Below, piece by piece: positions 1 through 7,842 of a stretch of 64,000 nt of DNA (the first letter of the stretch is position 1; each line of letters starts with the position of its first letter). The notes beneath the pieces are model-generated. The model had not been told where the DNA came from. It did no database searches and saw only the letters and a program-made list of their open reading frames with translations. The position numbers and the translations under genes are program-made. This DNA is from Ectopseudomonas chengduensis (GTDB lineage Bacteria > Pseudomonadota > Gammaproteobacteria > Pseudomonadales > Pseudomonadaceae), in contig NZ_FMZQ01000002.1 of NCBI RefSeq assembly GCF_900102635.1, forward strand, positions 124,001 to 188,000, in the 5' to 3' direction.

Positions 1-1605
1 CAGCATCGCGGCGACTTCGTGCCGCAGCTGCAGCGCTACCAGGCGCTGCGCCAGGAGGTGATCAACCGCGAGCGCCAGGCCCTGCGCCTGAGCGAGTTCA
101 AGCCGCGGCCGCTGTCTTCCTTCGTGCGTAACAAGCTGATCAACGACGTGTATCTGGGTTTCATCGGCGACAACCTGGCCAAGCAGATGGGCACCGCCGG
201 CGAGAACAAGCGCACCGACCTGATGGGCCTGCTGATGCTCATCTCGCCGCCCGGCTACGGCAAGACCACGCTGATGGAGTACGTGGCGCACCGCCTGGGC
301 CTGATCTTCATGAAAATCAACGGCCCGGCTCTGGGCCATGAAGTGCGTTCGGTGGACCCGGCGCAGGCGCCGGACGCCACCTCGCGCCAGGAGCTGGAAA
401 AGCTCAACCTGGCGCTGGAGATGGGCAACAACGTGATGCTCTATGTCGACGACATCCAGCACACTCACCCGGAGTTCTTGCAGAAGTTCATCTCGCTGTG
501 CGACGGCACCCGGCGCATCGAGGGTGTGTGGAAGGGCAAGACCAAGACCTACGACATGCGCGGCAAGAAATTCTGCGTGGTGATGAGCGGCAACCCGTAC
601 ACCGAGTCCGGCGACGTGTTCAAGATCCCCGACATGCTTGCCAACCGTGCTGACATCTACAACCTGGGCGACACCTTGGGCGGCATGCAGGAAGCCTTCG
701 CGCTGTCCTACATCGAGAACAGCCTGACCTCCAACCCGGTGCTGGCACCGCTGGCCACCCGCGACATGGCCGACGTCTACCGCTTCGTCGCCAAGGCCGA
801 GGGCAAGCCGTTCTCCGCCAACGAGCTGAGCCACACCTACAGCGCCGCCGAGATCAACGAGATCACCTCGACCCTGCAGCGCCTGATGCAGATTCGCGAT
901 GTGGTCGGCCGGGTCAACCAGCAATACATCGTCAGCGCCGCGCAGGCCGACAGCTACCGCACTGAGCCACCGTTCAAGCTGCAGGGCAGTTACCGCAACA
1001 TGAACAAGATGGCCGAGAAGATCAGTGCGGTGATGAACGATGCCGAACTGCTGCAACTGATCGCCGACCACTACCAGGGCGAGTCGCAACTGCTCACTAC
1101 CGGCGCCGAGGAAAACCTGCTCAAACTCGCCGAGCTGCGTGGCAACATGACGCCCGAGCAGGCCGAGCGCTGGGCGCAGATCAAGCGCGACTTCATGCGC
1201 AACAAGGCCATGGGCGGCAGCGATACCGACGTTGGCGGCCGCGTGGTGGCGCAGCTCAATGATCTGGTCGAGAGCGTGCGTGGCCTGGGCGCCGGCAAAT
1301 CGGCCGACGAGACGCCGAGTATTCCCTGGGAGCAGTTGCTGACTGGATTGGACAACCTCGGCAAGCTGCGCCCGCAGGTGGAGGTGGTTGCGCCGCCGCA
1401 GCAGGGTACGCAAAAATTGCTGGAAAGCCTGGCCGATAGCCTGGAGAACAGCTTCCTGCCGCTGATCAAGGCAATGGACAAGAAAATCGATATCGATTTG
1501 CGTACCCACAACCGCATGCTGGAAATCTCCACCCAATTGCGTGACCTTGGCTCGCTACTTGGCCAGGAGCAGCGCAGCGACGCCTCGGACAACGAGGCGC
1601 CGTGA
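1..1605 (+). CDS. AAA+ 'DNA repair ATPase', C-terminal part (5' end outside window)
   Basis: The frame is open from the first base, so this is the last 534 residues of a longer protein; the GTG at 19 is internal. It carries an AAA+ module: Walker A (SPPGYGKTT) near 240-270, Walker B (NVMLYVDDIQ) near 430-465 and a sensor-1-like CVVMSGNPYT. The rest is helical and charged. It resembles the C-terminus of the very large pseudomonad proteins annotated 'DNA repair ATPase', which from memory sit near PspA/IM30 and flotillin-type membrane-stress genes; that context is outside the window. The stop overlaps the next gene by 4 bases (GTGA), indicating translational coupling. The ATPase call is firm; the DNA repair label is inherited from family naming and the true role is unknown. 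Confidence 0.75.
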   Translation, partial: QHRGDFVPQLQRYQALRQEVINRERQALRLSEFKPRPLSSFVRNKLINDVYLGFIGDNLAKQMGTAGENKRTDLMGLLMLISPPGYGKTTLMEYVAHRLGLIFMKINGPALGHEVRSVDPAQAPDATSRQELEKLNLALEMGNNVMLYVDDIQHTHPEFLQKFISLCDGTRRIEGVWKGKTKTYDMRGKKFCVVMSGNPYTESGDVFKIPDMLANRADIYNLGDTLGGMQEAFALSYIENSLTSNPVLAPLATRDMADVYRFVAKAEGKPFSANELSHTYSAAEINEITSTLQRLMQIRDVVGRVNQQYIVSAAQADSYRTEPPFKLQGSYRNMNKMAEKISAVMNDAELLQLIADHYQGESQLLTTGAEENLLKLAELRGNMTPEQAERWAQIKRDFMRNKAMGGSDTDVGGRVVAQLNDLVESVRGLGAGKSADETPSIPWEQLLTGLDNLGKLRPQVEVVAPPQQGTQKLLESLADSLENSFLPLIKAMDKKIDIDLRTHNRMLEISTQLRDLGSLLGQEQRSDASDNEAP

Positions 1606-2150
1606 GGCGAGGTTGGCTGGTTGAGTTGCGTCCGCTGCTGTTGATCAGCGGCGCGATGCTGCTGGTGCAACTGGTCAATGGCGCCCTTGGCGGCGCCTTG
1701 AATGTCTGGGGGCTGGTGCCCCGGCATATCGAGGCGCTGCCCGGCATTCTCCTCGCGCCCTGGCTGCATGGCAGTTGGGCGCATCTGCTCAGCAACCTCA
1801 GCGGTCTGTTGGTGCTCGGCAGCCTGGTGCTGCTGCGCTCACGCCGCGACTTCTTCTTCGCCAGCGCCTTTATCATCATCGGCAGCGGTCTGCTGGTCTG
1901 GCTGTTCGGCCGTATCGGCCTGCACGTCGGTGCCAGCGGCTGGCTGTTCGGCTTCTGGGGGCTTTTGCTGGCGCGGGCCTGGTTCGAGCGCAGCCTGCTC
2001 GACCTGTTGTTGGCCGTGCTGGTGTTCTTCCTCTACGGCGGCTGGTTCTTCGGCCTGCTGCCGCGTGCCGGCGTTTCCTTCGAATACCACCTGGCGGGAG
2101 CTTTCTGCGGTGTTCTCTATGCCGCGCTGAGCCGTCGTAAATATCGTTAA
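1602..2150 (+). CDS. Rhomboid-family intramembrane serine protease
   Basis: A 182-residue polytopic membrane protein with about six hydrophobic segments. Rhomboid hallmarks are visible: HGSWAHLLSN in the second segment, the catalytic serine motif GASGWLFGFWG, and the catalytic histidine in EYHLAGAFCGV in the last segment, giving a Ser-His dyad inside the membrane. The size fits the minimal bacterial six-helix form without a cytosolic domain. The GTG start overlaps the stop of the ATPase gene, so the two are probably translated together. Its substrate cannot be read from sequence; given its partners it may process a membrane component of the same operon. Confidence 0.85.
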   Translation: MRRGWLVELRPLLLISGAMLLVQLVNGALGGALNVWGLVPRHIEALPGILLAPWLHGSWAHLLSNLSGLLVLGSLVLLRSRRDFFFASAFIIIGSGLLVWLFGRIGLHVGASGWLFGFWGLLLARAWFERSLLDLLLAVLVFFLYGGWFFGLLPRAGVSFEYHLAGAFCGVLYAALSRRKYR

Positions 2151-2162
2151 AAGGGACTTTAA

Positions 2163-2852
2163 ATGGATTTCAATCGACTCGATCAGCAACTGCGTGACAG
2201 CCTGGCCGATCTGCGTCTGAGCAATGAGGAGCGTGACGAGCTGCGCCAGCTGGGCAGCGAGTTGAATCAGGATCAGGTGCGCTTCATGCGCAACCGCGCC
2301 TTCGCCCTGGCCCGCGAGTTGATGCGTGAGCCGGAGAACGTCGAGCCTGCGCTGAAATGGCTTGAGCAGGTGATCAAGACCCTCGACAGCGTTGGCAGCG
2401 CGCCGCGCGTGGAGCATGCCAGCGCTCACTTCAGTCCGGGCGAGAGCTGCCGGCGTAAGATTCGCGAGCTGTGCCGCCAGGCGCGCAAGAGCGTGGAGAT
2501 CTGCGTCTACACCATCTCCGACGATCAGCTCAGTGAGGAAATCCTTGCCTGTCACGAGCGCGGCATCGCCGTGCGAGTGATCACCGACAACGAAAAACAG
2601 TTCGATGTCGGCAGCGATATCCAGTGGCTGCGTGACAAGGGTGTGCCGCTGCGCATCGACGCCGGGCCTTATCACATGCACCACAAGTTCGCCCTGTTCG
2701 ATGGCCGCTTGCTGCTCAACGGCAGCTTCAACTGGACGCGCAGCGCCACCACCAGCAACGAGGAAAACCTGCTGGTGATCGACCATCCGCAGCTGCTGGC
2801 AGCCTACAGTCGTGAGTTCGAAGCACTCTGGGCACGCTACGCAGGTAATTGA
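2163..2852 (+). CDS. Phospholipase D-like nuclease domain protein
   Basis: A 229-residue soluble protein. The first ~80 residues are helical and charged; the rest is one PLD domain with a single HKD motif (HHKFALFD followed by NGSFNWT), as in the Nuc/Zucchini type enzymes that work as dimers. Such proteins hydrolyse phosphodiesters in DNA, RNA or cardiolipin. There is no signal peptide, so it should act in the cytoplasm or at the inner membrane face. It starts 12 bases after the rhomboid gene behind an AAGGGA-type ribosome site, and its TGA stop shares a base with the ATG of the next gene. Nuclease is the likelier activity; a lipase role is possible. Confidence 0.8.
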   Translation: MDFNRLDQQLRDSLADLRLSNEERDELRQLGSELNQDQVRFMRNRAFALARELMREPENVEPALKWLEQVIKTLDSVGSAPRVEHASAHFSPGESCRRKIRELCRQARKSVEICVYTISDDQLSEEILACHERGIAVRVITDNEKQFDVGSDIQWLRDKGVPLRIDAGPYHMHHKFALFDGRLLLNGSFNWTRSATTSNEENLLVIDHPQLLAAYSREFEALWARYAGN

Positions 2853-3603
2853 TGAAACATCCTCACGCCCGCCAGTTTCTCGGTTTCTATCGCAGCTGCT
2901 ACCTGGCCGACAGCCGCGACCTGGACCTGGACAACCTCGGCAAGCTGCCTGCCAACCGCTGGGCCTGGCTCGATGGGTGTGAGGAACTGGCCAGCGGCGG
3001 CATACCCCTGTTGCCGCTGTCGGCCGAGCTGGGGCGTGCTTTGGCCGAGGCGCAGGCGCTGTATCAGTGTGAGCTGCAATTGGTCTACGGCGTGCTGCCG
3101 AACTGTGGCCGCCTGCAATTGGAGGGCGGTGGTTCGCAGGCGATCTGCGGCCCGCTGTTCTATTACGAAGCGAGCCTGCAAGCGATGGCGGACGGGCAGA
3201 GCCACTTGCTCGCCATCGACCCGCAGCAGGTGCATGGCAACTGGCGTCTGCTGCGCATCTGTTGCGCCGCTACCTGGAATTCCTGCACAAGCCTGCTGTC
3301 AGTTGGCAGGCGAGGGCTGTGGAAAGCGCCCGCCAGAACCTGTGTCAGGCGCTCGAAAGTCAGGGTGTCAGCGTGTGGAGTCACTATCCGCTGGCCGGGC
3401 AGGTGCTGGATCTGTTCTGTCGCCGCGGCGACAAGTGCCTGGCCATCGACCTGATCGGCTTTCCGGGGGAGGGCGAAGGCTTTCTCGAACTGGAGCGCTA
3501 CCTGGTGCTGGCGCGCGCCGGCCTGGAGACCTTGCCGCTGAGCTACGGTCTATGGCGTGAGGCACCAGAGCAGGCGTTGCAGGCGGTACTGGAGCGGCTC
3601 TGA
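2852..3603 (+). pseudogene. Nuclease-like protein, interrupted by a frameshift
   Basis: The reading frame from 2852 encodes about 135 sensible residues (FLGFYRSCYLADSRDLDLDN...) and then turns into unlikely Arg/Cys/Ser-rich sequence around 3256. The matching C-terminal half is in another frame up to 3603 and ends in ...LPLSYGLWREAPEQALQAV. Adding one C at 3256-3257 would read LLRHLLRRYLEFL and restore a protein of about 250 residues. The C-terminal half (VLDLFCRRGDKCLAIDLIGF, then GFLELERYLVLARAG) looks like the Vsr/MTES_1575-type restriction-endonuclease fold that ends many helicases, but the catalytic residues are not clear-cut. Last gene of the ATPase-rhomboid-PLD operon. Either a real inactivating mutation or a sequencing error. 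Confidence 0.65.
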
Positions 3604-3610
3604 GGGGTAT

Positions 3611-5341
3611 TCATCCTGCCCCATAGATATGAATTTGCCCCCAGCTGCGCCAGGACTGGTCGTCGTTCAGACACTCTTGCAGTTGCGTTTGCAGGCGCTG
3701 ATAGCGTTGTGCATCCGTCTCCTTCACTGCCGCGATGGATTGGTGCAGGCGCTGCAGGTTGGAGGTGCCGCAGCTGCCGATCAGCGTGTGTAGGTCGATG
3801 CAGGCGAGCGCCTCCTCCAGTAGACCGGCATCGAGATAAGCCGTCATCAGCGGCTGCTTCATATCGTCCTCGGCAAGTTTCTGGGTCAACATTTCTCTGG
3901 CTTGCTCGAGCTCGCCCATGTCGATCAGAGCCCGCATGATTTCGTTGTAGTGATACGGCGCGTCCTCTGGCGCGATACCCTCGCCTGCCTCCAGTTGCTG
4001 GCGCAGCTGCAGCAGTAAATCCCTGGCCGCCTTGGGTTGACCCAGTTTATCCAGTAGCTGGCTGTAGAGGATGCGTTCGCTCAGGCTGTCCTCGGCGTCG
4101 AGTTCGGCGTGCAGCCGTTCGGCCTCTTCGAGGAAGTTGCGCAACGACCAGTTGTCGCGCTGAGCAGGCGCACGACTGGCCTGTTCACGTAGCAGGTGCT
4201 GCAGATGATAAAGGCGCATGCCTGGCCAGGAGGCCTTGCCTTGTTCGCCGACGAGTAGGCGCTCGGCCTGGCGCCGCAGGCTGGTCGCCCATGACGCGTT
4301 GCTCTGTGCGTGCTCCTCGGCCAGGCTCAGTACCAGCCAGTGCTGGACCGAGACATCCAGGCACTGCATTTCTCGATCCAGTAGTTGCTGGGCCTGGGTG
4401 ATGTCGCCACGCCGTGCATGCCAGCTGACATGGCACTGCAGCAGGTGCGACGTCAGACCGTCCTTCTGCGTTGCAAGCAGGCGCTGCAAAAGTTCGGGCC
4501 GTTGGGCCTCGATGAAATGCTCGAAGAGCTGCGGCGCATCGATCATGTAGGCTTTCGATGTATCCGTCGCAGCCAGCAGTTCCAGTGCCTCGTCGTATCG
4601 TCCGTGGGCCGCCAGAAGCTCCACGACGCTGTATCCGGGCAGATCGCTGCGCTGGGCAAGTTGCAGCAGGTGTGGATAGTGTTGCAGATCAGCCAGTGTT
4701 TGTAGCAGTGGGCGCCAGCTGAAATCCGGTTCGTTATTGCTGTCGAGCTGTGCCTCGACCCTGGCCAGGATTTCATCGGCCTGCTCTGGCTGGTCACACG
4801 CCTGTCGCAGGCGAGCGAGATCCAGCAGTTGCCCTTCACTGATCTGCTGATTCAGGTCCAGGGCATCCAGTGCTTTGCGAGCCTCTTGCGTTTTGCCCTC
4901 GGCTAATAGCAGCGTGCCGTACGTTAGCGGTGAGTTGGCACAGGTGACGTCGAAACGTTTCTGCAGCTGGAGGGCCTTGCCGGCATCGCCTCTGCTCACC
5001 AACTCCTGCAGCATCGTCTGCAGGGCCTGTTCACGGTAAGAAGAGTCAAGTTTCCAAAGCAGCTCCAGCGCCTCTTCTTCGCGATTCAACAGCATCAGTC
5101 TTGAGCAGAGTGAGACGTGGGCGAGTTGCCAGGCGTCGCCCCAAAGCTGTGCGGCCAGCGCCATGGCGAGGTCGGGGGCGCTGCCTTGCAGCACGAATAT
5201 GCGGTTGAGTTGAGTGGCCTCGGTGGGGGTGAGGCGAGCTGTGCCGCCCTGCAGCTCGAGCTTGGGTTCTTCAGGTGCATGGGACACGTGAAGAACGAAC
5301 AGAATAAAGACGATAGCGATGATTCCAACGAACAGCTCCAC
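3611..5341 (-). CDS. Membrane-anchored TPR-repeat protein
   Basis: A 576-residue protein with one N-terminal membrane segment (ELFVGIIAIVFILFVLHVSH) followed by a long, almost purely helical region with repeated TPR-like units (for example REEEALELLWKLD, GKTQEARKALDALD, GELEQAREMLTQKL). It is likely an inner-membrane scaffold with its repeats in the periplasm or cytoplasm; the partner is unknown. The start is GTG at 5341, supported by TAAGGAAG five bases upstream. It converges on the preceding operon with only 7 bases between the ends. No catalytic motif is visible. Confidence 0.75.
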   Translation of the reverse strand: MELFVGIIAIVFILFVLHVSHAPEEPKLELQGGTARLTPTEATQLNRIFVLQGSAPDLAMALAAQLWGDAWQLAHVSLCSRLMLLNREEEALELLWKLDSSYREQALQTMLQELVSRGDAGKALQLQKRFDVTCANSPLTYGTLLLAEGKTQEARKALDALDLNQQISEGQLLDLARLRQACDQPEQADEILARVEAQLDSNNEPDFSWRPLLQTLADLQHYPHLLQLAQRSDLPGYSVVELLAAHGRYDEALELLAATDTSKAYMIDAPQLFEHFIEAQRPELLQRLLATQKDGLTSHLLQCHVSWHARRGDITQAQQLLDREMQCLDVSVQHWLVLSLAEEHAQSNASWATSLRRQAERLLVGEQGKASWPGMRLYHLQHLLREQASRAPAQRDNWSLRNFLEEAERLHAELDAEDSLSERILYSQLLDKLGQPKAARDLLLQLRQQLEAGEGIAPEDAPYHYNEIMRALIDMGELEQAREMLTQKLAEDDMKQPLMTAYLDAGLLEEALACIDLHTLIGSCGTSNLQRLHQSIAAVKETDAQRYQRLQTQLQECLNDDQSWRSWGQIHIYGAG

Positions 5342-5584
5342 GACGACTTCCTTATCAGCTAACGATCCCTGGCCGGCCTGTTGCTCATGCTCGGCCGAGG
5401 CGTTTTATACGGATTGTCAGGCTGGCTTACAACCGTATTGCACAGCATTTGCCAACCGGTTTGAGGGAGAGGCGCATGTCCCGGCAGCGGGGCGCGCGGC
5501 AAGCTAATCTCGCAGGGTGGCTTGACGAACGAAAAGAGGGTGGCCTAGGTCTGTCTGATAGACCATCGATATACCGGGGGGCTC

Positions 5585-7024
5585 ATGACGCTGCGCAACG
5601 CTGTTCAACTGATCACCTATCCCGACCGCCTGGGACGTAACCTGGGGGAGCTTTACCAACTGTTGGATCGGCATCTGGGTGACGCCCTTGGCGGGGTGCA
5701 TATCCTGCCGCTGTATCCGTCCAATGCCGATGGAGGCTTCTCGCCGCTCACCCACATGGAGGTGGATCCGCGCTACGGCGACTGGGCGGATGTCGAGCGC
5801 ATCTCCGCGCGCTTCGACCTGTGCGTCGATCTGGTGATCAGCCATATCGCCGACGAGTCGCCGGAGTTTCTCGATTTCATTGCACATGGTCAGGACTCGC
5901 CCTACGCGGATCTTTTCGTGCAGGTAGACAGCTTCGGCGAAATCACTCACGACGACCTGGCCAAGATCCATATCCGCAAGGAAAAGGAGCCGTTTCGCGA
6001 GGTGCGCCTGGCCAATGGTGAAACCTGTCGGGTCTGGTGCACCTTCACCGAGCGACAGATCGACCTCAATTACGACTCGCCGAAAACCTACCAGTTGATG
6101 GAGCAGTACATGGCCTTTCTCGCGGCGCGCGGGGTCAAGCTGTTTCGTCTGGATGCCTTCGGCTACACCACCAAACGTATCGGTACCAGCTGCTTTCTGG
6201 TGGAGCCGAACGTGTACCGCATCCTCGAATGGTTCCGCGAAACCGGGGCCAAGTACGAGGCCGAGATGCTGCCGGAGGTGCATGACCACATCAGCTACCA
6301 GTACGCCATCTCACGGCGGCACATGCGCCCCTACGGTTTCGCCCTGCCGCCCTTGGTACTGCACGCATTGCTCAGTGGCAGCAGCCGTTATCTGAAGAAC
6401 TGGTTGCGCATGTGCCCGCGCAATCAGATCACCGTGCTCGATACCCACGACGGCATCTGCATTCCGGATGTCGAAGGCATGCTGCCCGAGGCGCAGATCC
6501 AGTACCTGATCGACGAGGTCTCGACCCGCAGCGCCGACCCGATCATGCGTCGCTCGGCGGTGAACGTGCACAGCGTCGGGGCCATCTACCAGCTGACCTG
6601 CACCTTCTACGAGGCGCTTATGCGCAATGACGAGGCTTATATCGCCGCACGCGCCATCCAGTTCTTCGTGCCGGGTATCCCGCAGGTTTACTACGTTGGC
6701 CTGTTGGCTGGCTGCAACGACTTTGACCTGCTCGAGCAGACCGGCGAGGCGCGCGACGTCAATCGCCATTACTACAGCCTTGAGGAGGCCGAGCAGGCAT
6801 TGCAGCAGCCACTGGTGCAGCGCTTGCTGGCGCTGATGCGCTTTCGTTGCCAGCATCCGGCTTTCGAGGGGCGTTTCGAGCAGAACTATGCGGCTGACGA
6901 CCAACTGCTGCTGGCCTGGCGTCATGGCGAGCATTACTGCCGTTTGCACCTCGATCTGAGCAGCCTGCAAGCGATCATCGATTACACTGATGAGCAACTG
7001 AGGATCTGCCGTATGACCTGTTGA
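5585..7024 (+). CDS. Sucrose-phosphorylase family glycosidase (GH13_18)
   Basis: A 479-residue cytoplasmic enzyme of the GH13 subfamily that phosphorolyses alpha-glucosides, releasing glucose 1-phosphate. The catalytic set aligns closely with Bifidobacterium sucrose phosphorylase: nucleophile D190 (FRLDAFGY), acid/base E231 (LPEVHDH) and D289 (VLDTHDG). There is no signal peptide. Family members use sucrose, sucrose 6-phosphate, glucosylglycerol or glucosylglycerate, and the sequence alone does not decide which; the YQLTCTFY stretch differs from the YQVNSTYY of sucrose-specific enzymes. No sugar transporter or sucrose gene is nearby, so a compatible-solute role is plausible. The upstream 243-bp gap may hold a sigma-70 promoter (TTGTCA at 5414, TATTGC at 5436). 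Confidence 0.8.
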   Translation: MTLRNAVQLITYPDRLGRNLGELYQLLDRHLGDALGGVHILPLYPSNADGGFSPLTHMEVDPRYGDWADVERISARFDLCVDLVISHIADESPEFLDFIAHGQDSPYADLFVQVDSFGEITHDDLAKIHIRKEKEPFREVRLANGETCRVWCTFTERQIDLNYDSPKTYQLMEQYMAFLAARGVKLFRLDAFGYTTKRIGTSCFLVEPNVYRILEWFRETGAKYEAEMLPEVHDHISYQYAISRRHMRPYGFALPPLVLHALLSGSSRYLKNWLRMCPRNQITVLDTHDGICIPDVEGMLPEAQIQYLIDEVSTRSADPIMRRSAVNVHSVGAIYQLTCTFYEALMRNDEAYIAARAIQFFVPGIPQVYYVGLLAGCNDFDLLEQTGEARDVNRHYYSLEEAEQALQQPLVQRLLALMRFRCQHPAFEGRFEQNYAADDQLLLAWRHGEHYCRLHLDLSSLQAIIDYTDEQLRICRMTC

Positions 7025-7088
7025 AGGTCGGCGGGGGCCATGCTTTCGCGTTAGACTTGCGCTCTTTCGACCAGTCAAGAAGCCCGCC

Positions 7089-7628
7089 ATGGCCCTGCCA
7101 TCGACCACCTACAAGATCGACATGAACCTCACCGACATGGATCGCAGCGTTTACGAAAACCTGCGTTTCACCGTCGCTCGCCACCCGTCCGAGACCGAAG
7201 AGCGCCTGGCCGCGCGGCTGATTGCCTATGCGCTGTTCTACCACGAGCAACTGGCGTTCGGTCGCGGCCTGTCGGACGTCGACGAGCCGGCGTTGTGGGA
7301 AAAGAGCCTGGACGATCGCGTGCTGCACTGGATCGAAGTGGGTCAGCCCGACAGTGAGCGCATCACCTGGTGCTCGCGGCGTACCGAGAAGTTCAGCCTG
7401 GTGGCCTATGGCAACCTGCGCGTATGGCAGACCAAGTGCCTCGACCCGGTGCGCAGCCTGAAGAATATCAACGTGGTTGCGCTTGGCCAGGAGGCATTGG
7501 CCAACCTGGCGCTGGACATGCCGCGTTCGCTGAACTGGAGCGTGATGATCAGCGATGGCGAGTTGTTCGTCACCGACGAGCGCGGTCAGCACGAGATTCC
7601 CATTGAGTGGCTCGCTGGTCAGCGTTGA
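7089..7628 (+). CDS. yaeQ: YaeQ family protein
   Basis: A 179-residue soluble protein with typical YaeQ features: an N-terminal MALPSTTYKIDMNLTDMDR, a central LAARLIAYALFYHEQLAFG, and WIEVGQPDSERITWCSRR. YaeQ has a PD-(D/E)XK nuclease-like fold and has been linked genetically to transcription antitermination of haemolysin in E. coli, but its biochemical role is unresolved. Length is normal for the family. It is followed by a dense cluster of inverted repeats before recJ. Confidence 0.88.
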   Translation: MALPSTTYKIDMNLTDMDRSVYENLRFTVARHPSETEERLAARLIAYALFYHEQLAFGRGLSDVDEPALWEKSLDDRVLHWIEVGQPDSERITWCSRRTEKFSLVAYGNLRVWQTKCLDPVRSLKNINVVALGQEALANLALDMPRSLNWSVMISDGELFVTDERGQHEIPIEWLAGQR

Positions 7629-7630
7629 AA

Positions 7631-7695
7631 CCGTAGCCCGGATGCAATCCGGGAAAATGGTTTTGCACATTCCCCGGATTGCATCCGGGCTACGG
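7631..7695. repeat. Perfect 23-bp inverted repeat (dispersed pseudomonad type)
   Basis: Arms at 7631-7653 and 7673-7695 are exact reverse complements (core GTAGCCCGGATGCAATCCGG) with a 19-base loop. It sits immediately after yaeQ, where it can fold into a strong hairpin and may act as a transcription end or mRNA stabiliser. A degenerate half copy lies at 52357. Confidence 0.85.
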
Positions 7696-7702
7696 TTCAG
7701 TT

Positions 7703-7807
7703 CCCTCTCCCCTCGGGGAGAGGGCTAGGGAGAGGGGGATTTCGGCGACTCGGTGTTGCTGGATGAACCCTCTCCCCCAGCCCCTCTCCCATAAATGGGA
7801 GAGGGGA
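7703..7807. repeat. CCCTCTCCC/GGGAGAGGG inverted-repeat unit
   Basis: Two hairpins, one at 7703-7737 (CCCTCTCCCCTCGGGGAGAG then AGGGGG) and one at 7768-7807 with a TAAAT loop, can also pair with one another because they carry complementary C/T- and G/A-rich arms. This kind of unit recurs in many proteobacterial intergenic regions. Together with the preceding repeat it fills the yaeQ-recJ gap. Confidence 0.75.
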
Positions 7808-7842
7808 GACAAGCCACTCCCATGCGAACATGAAGAAGTCCC

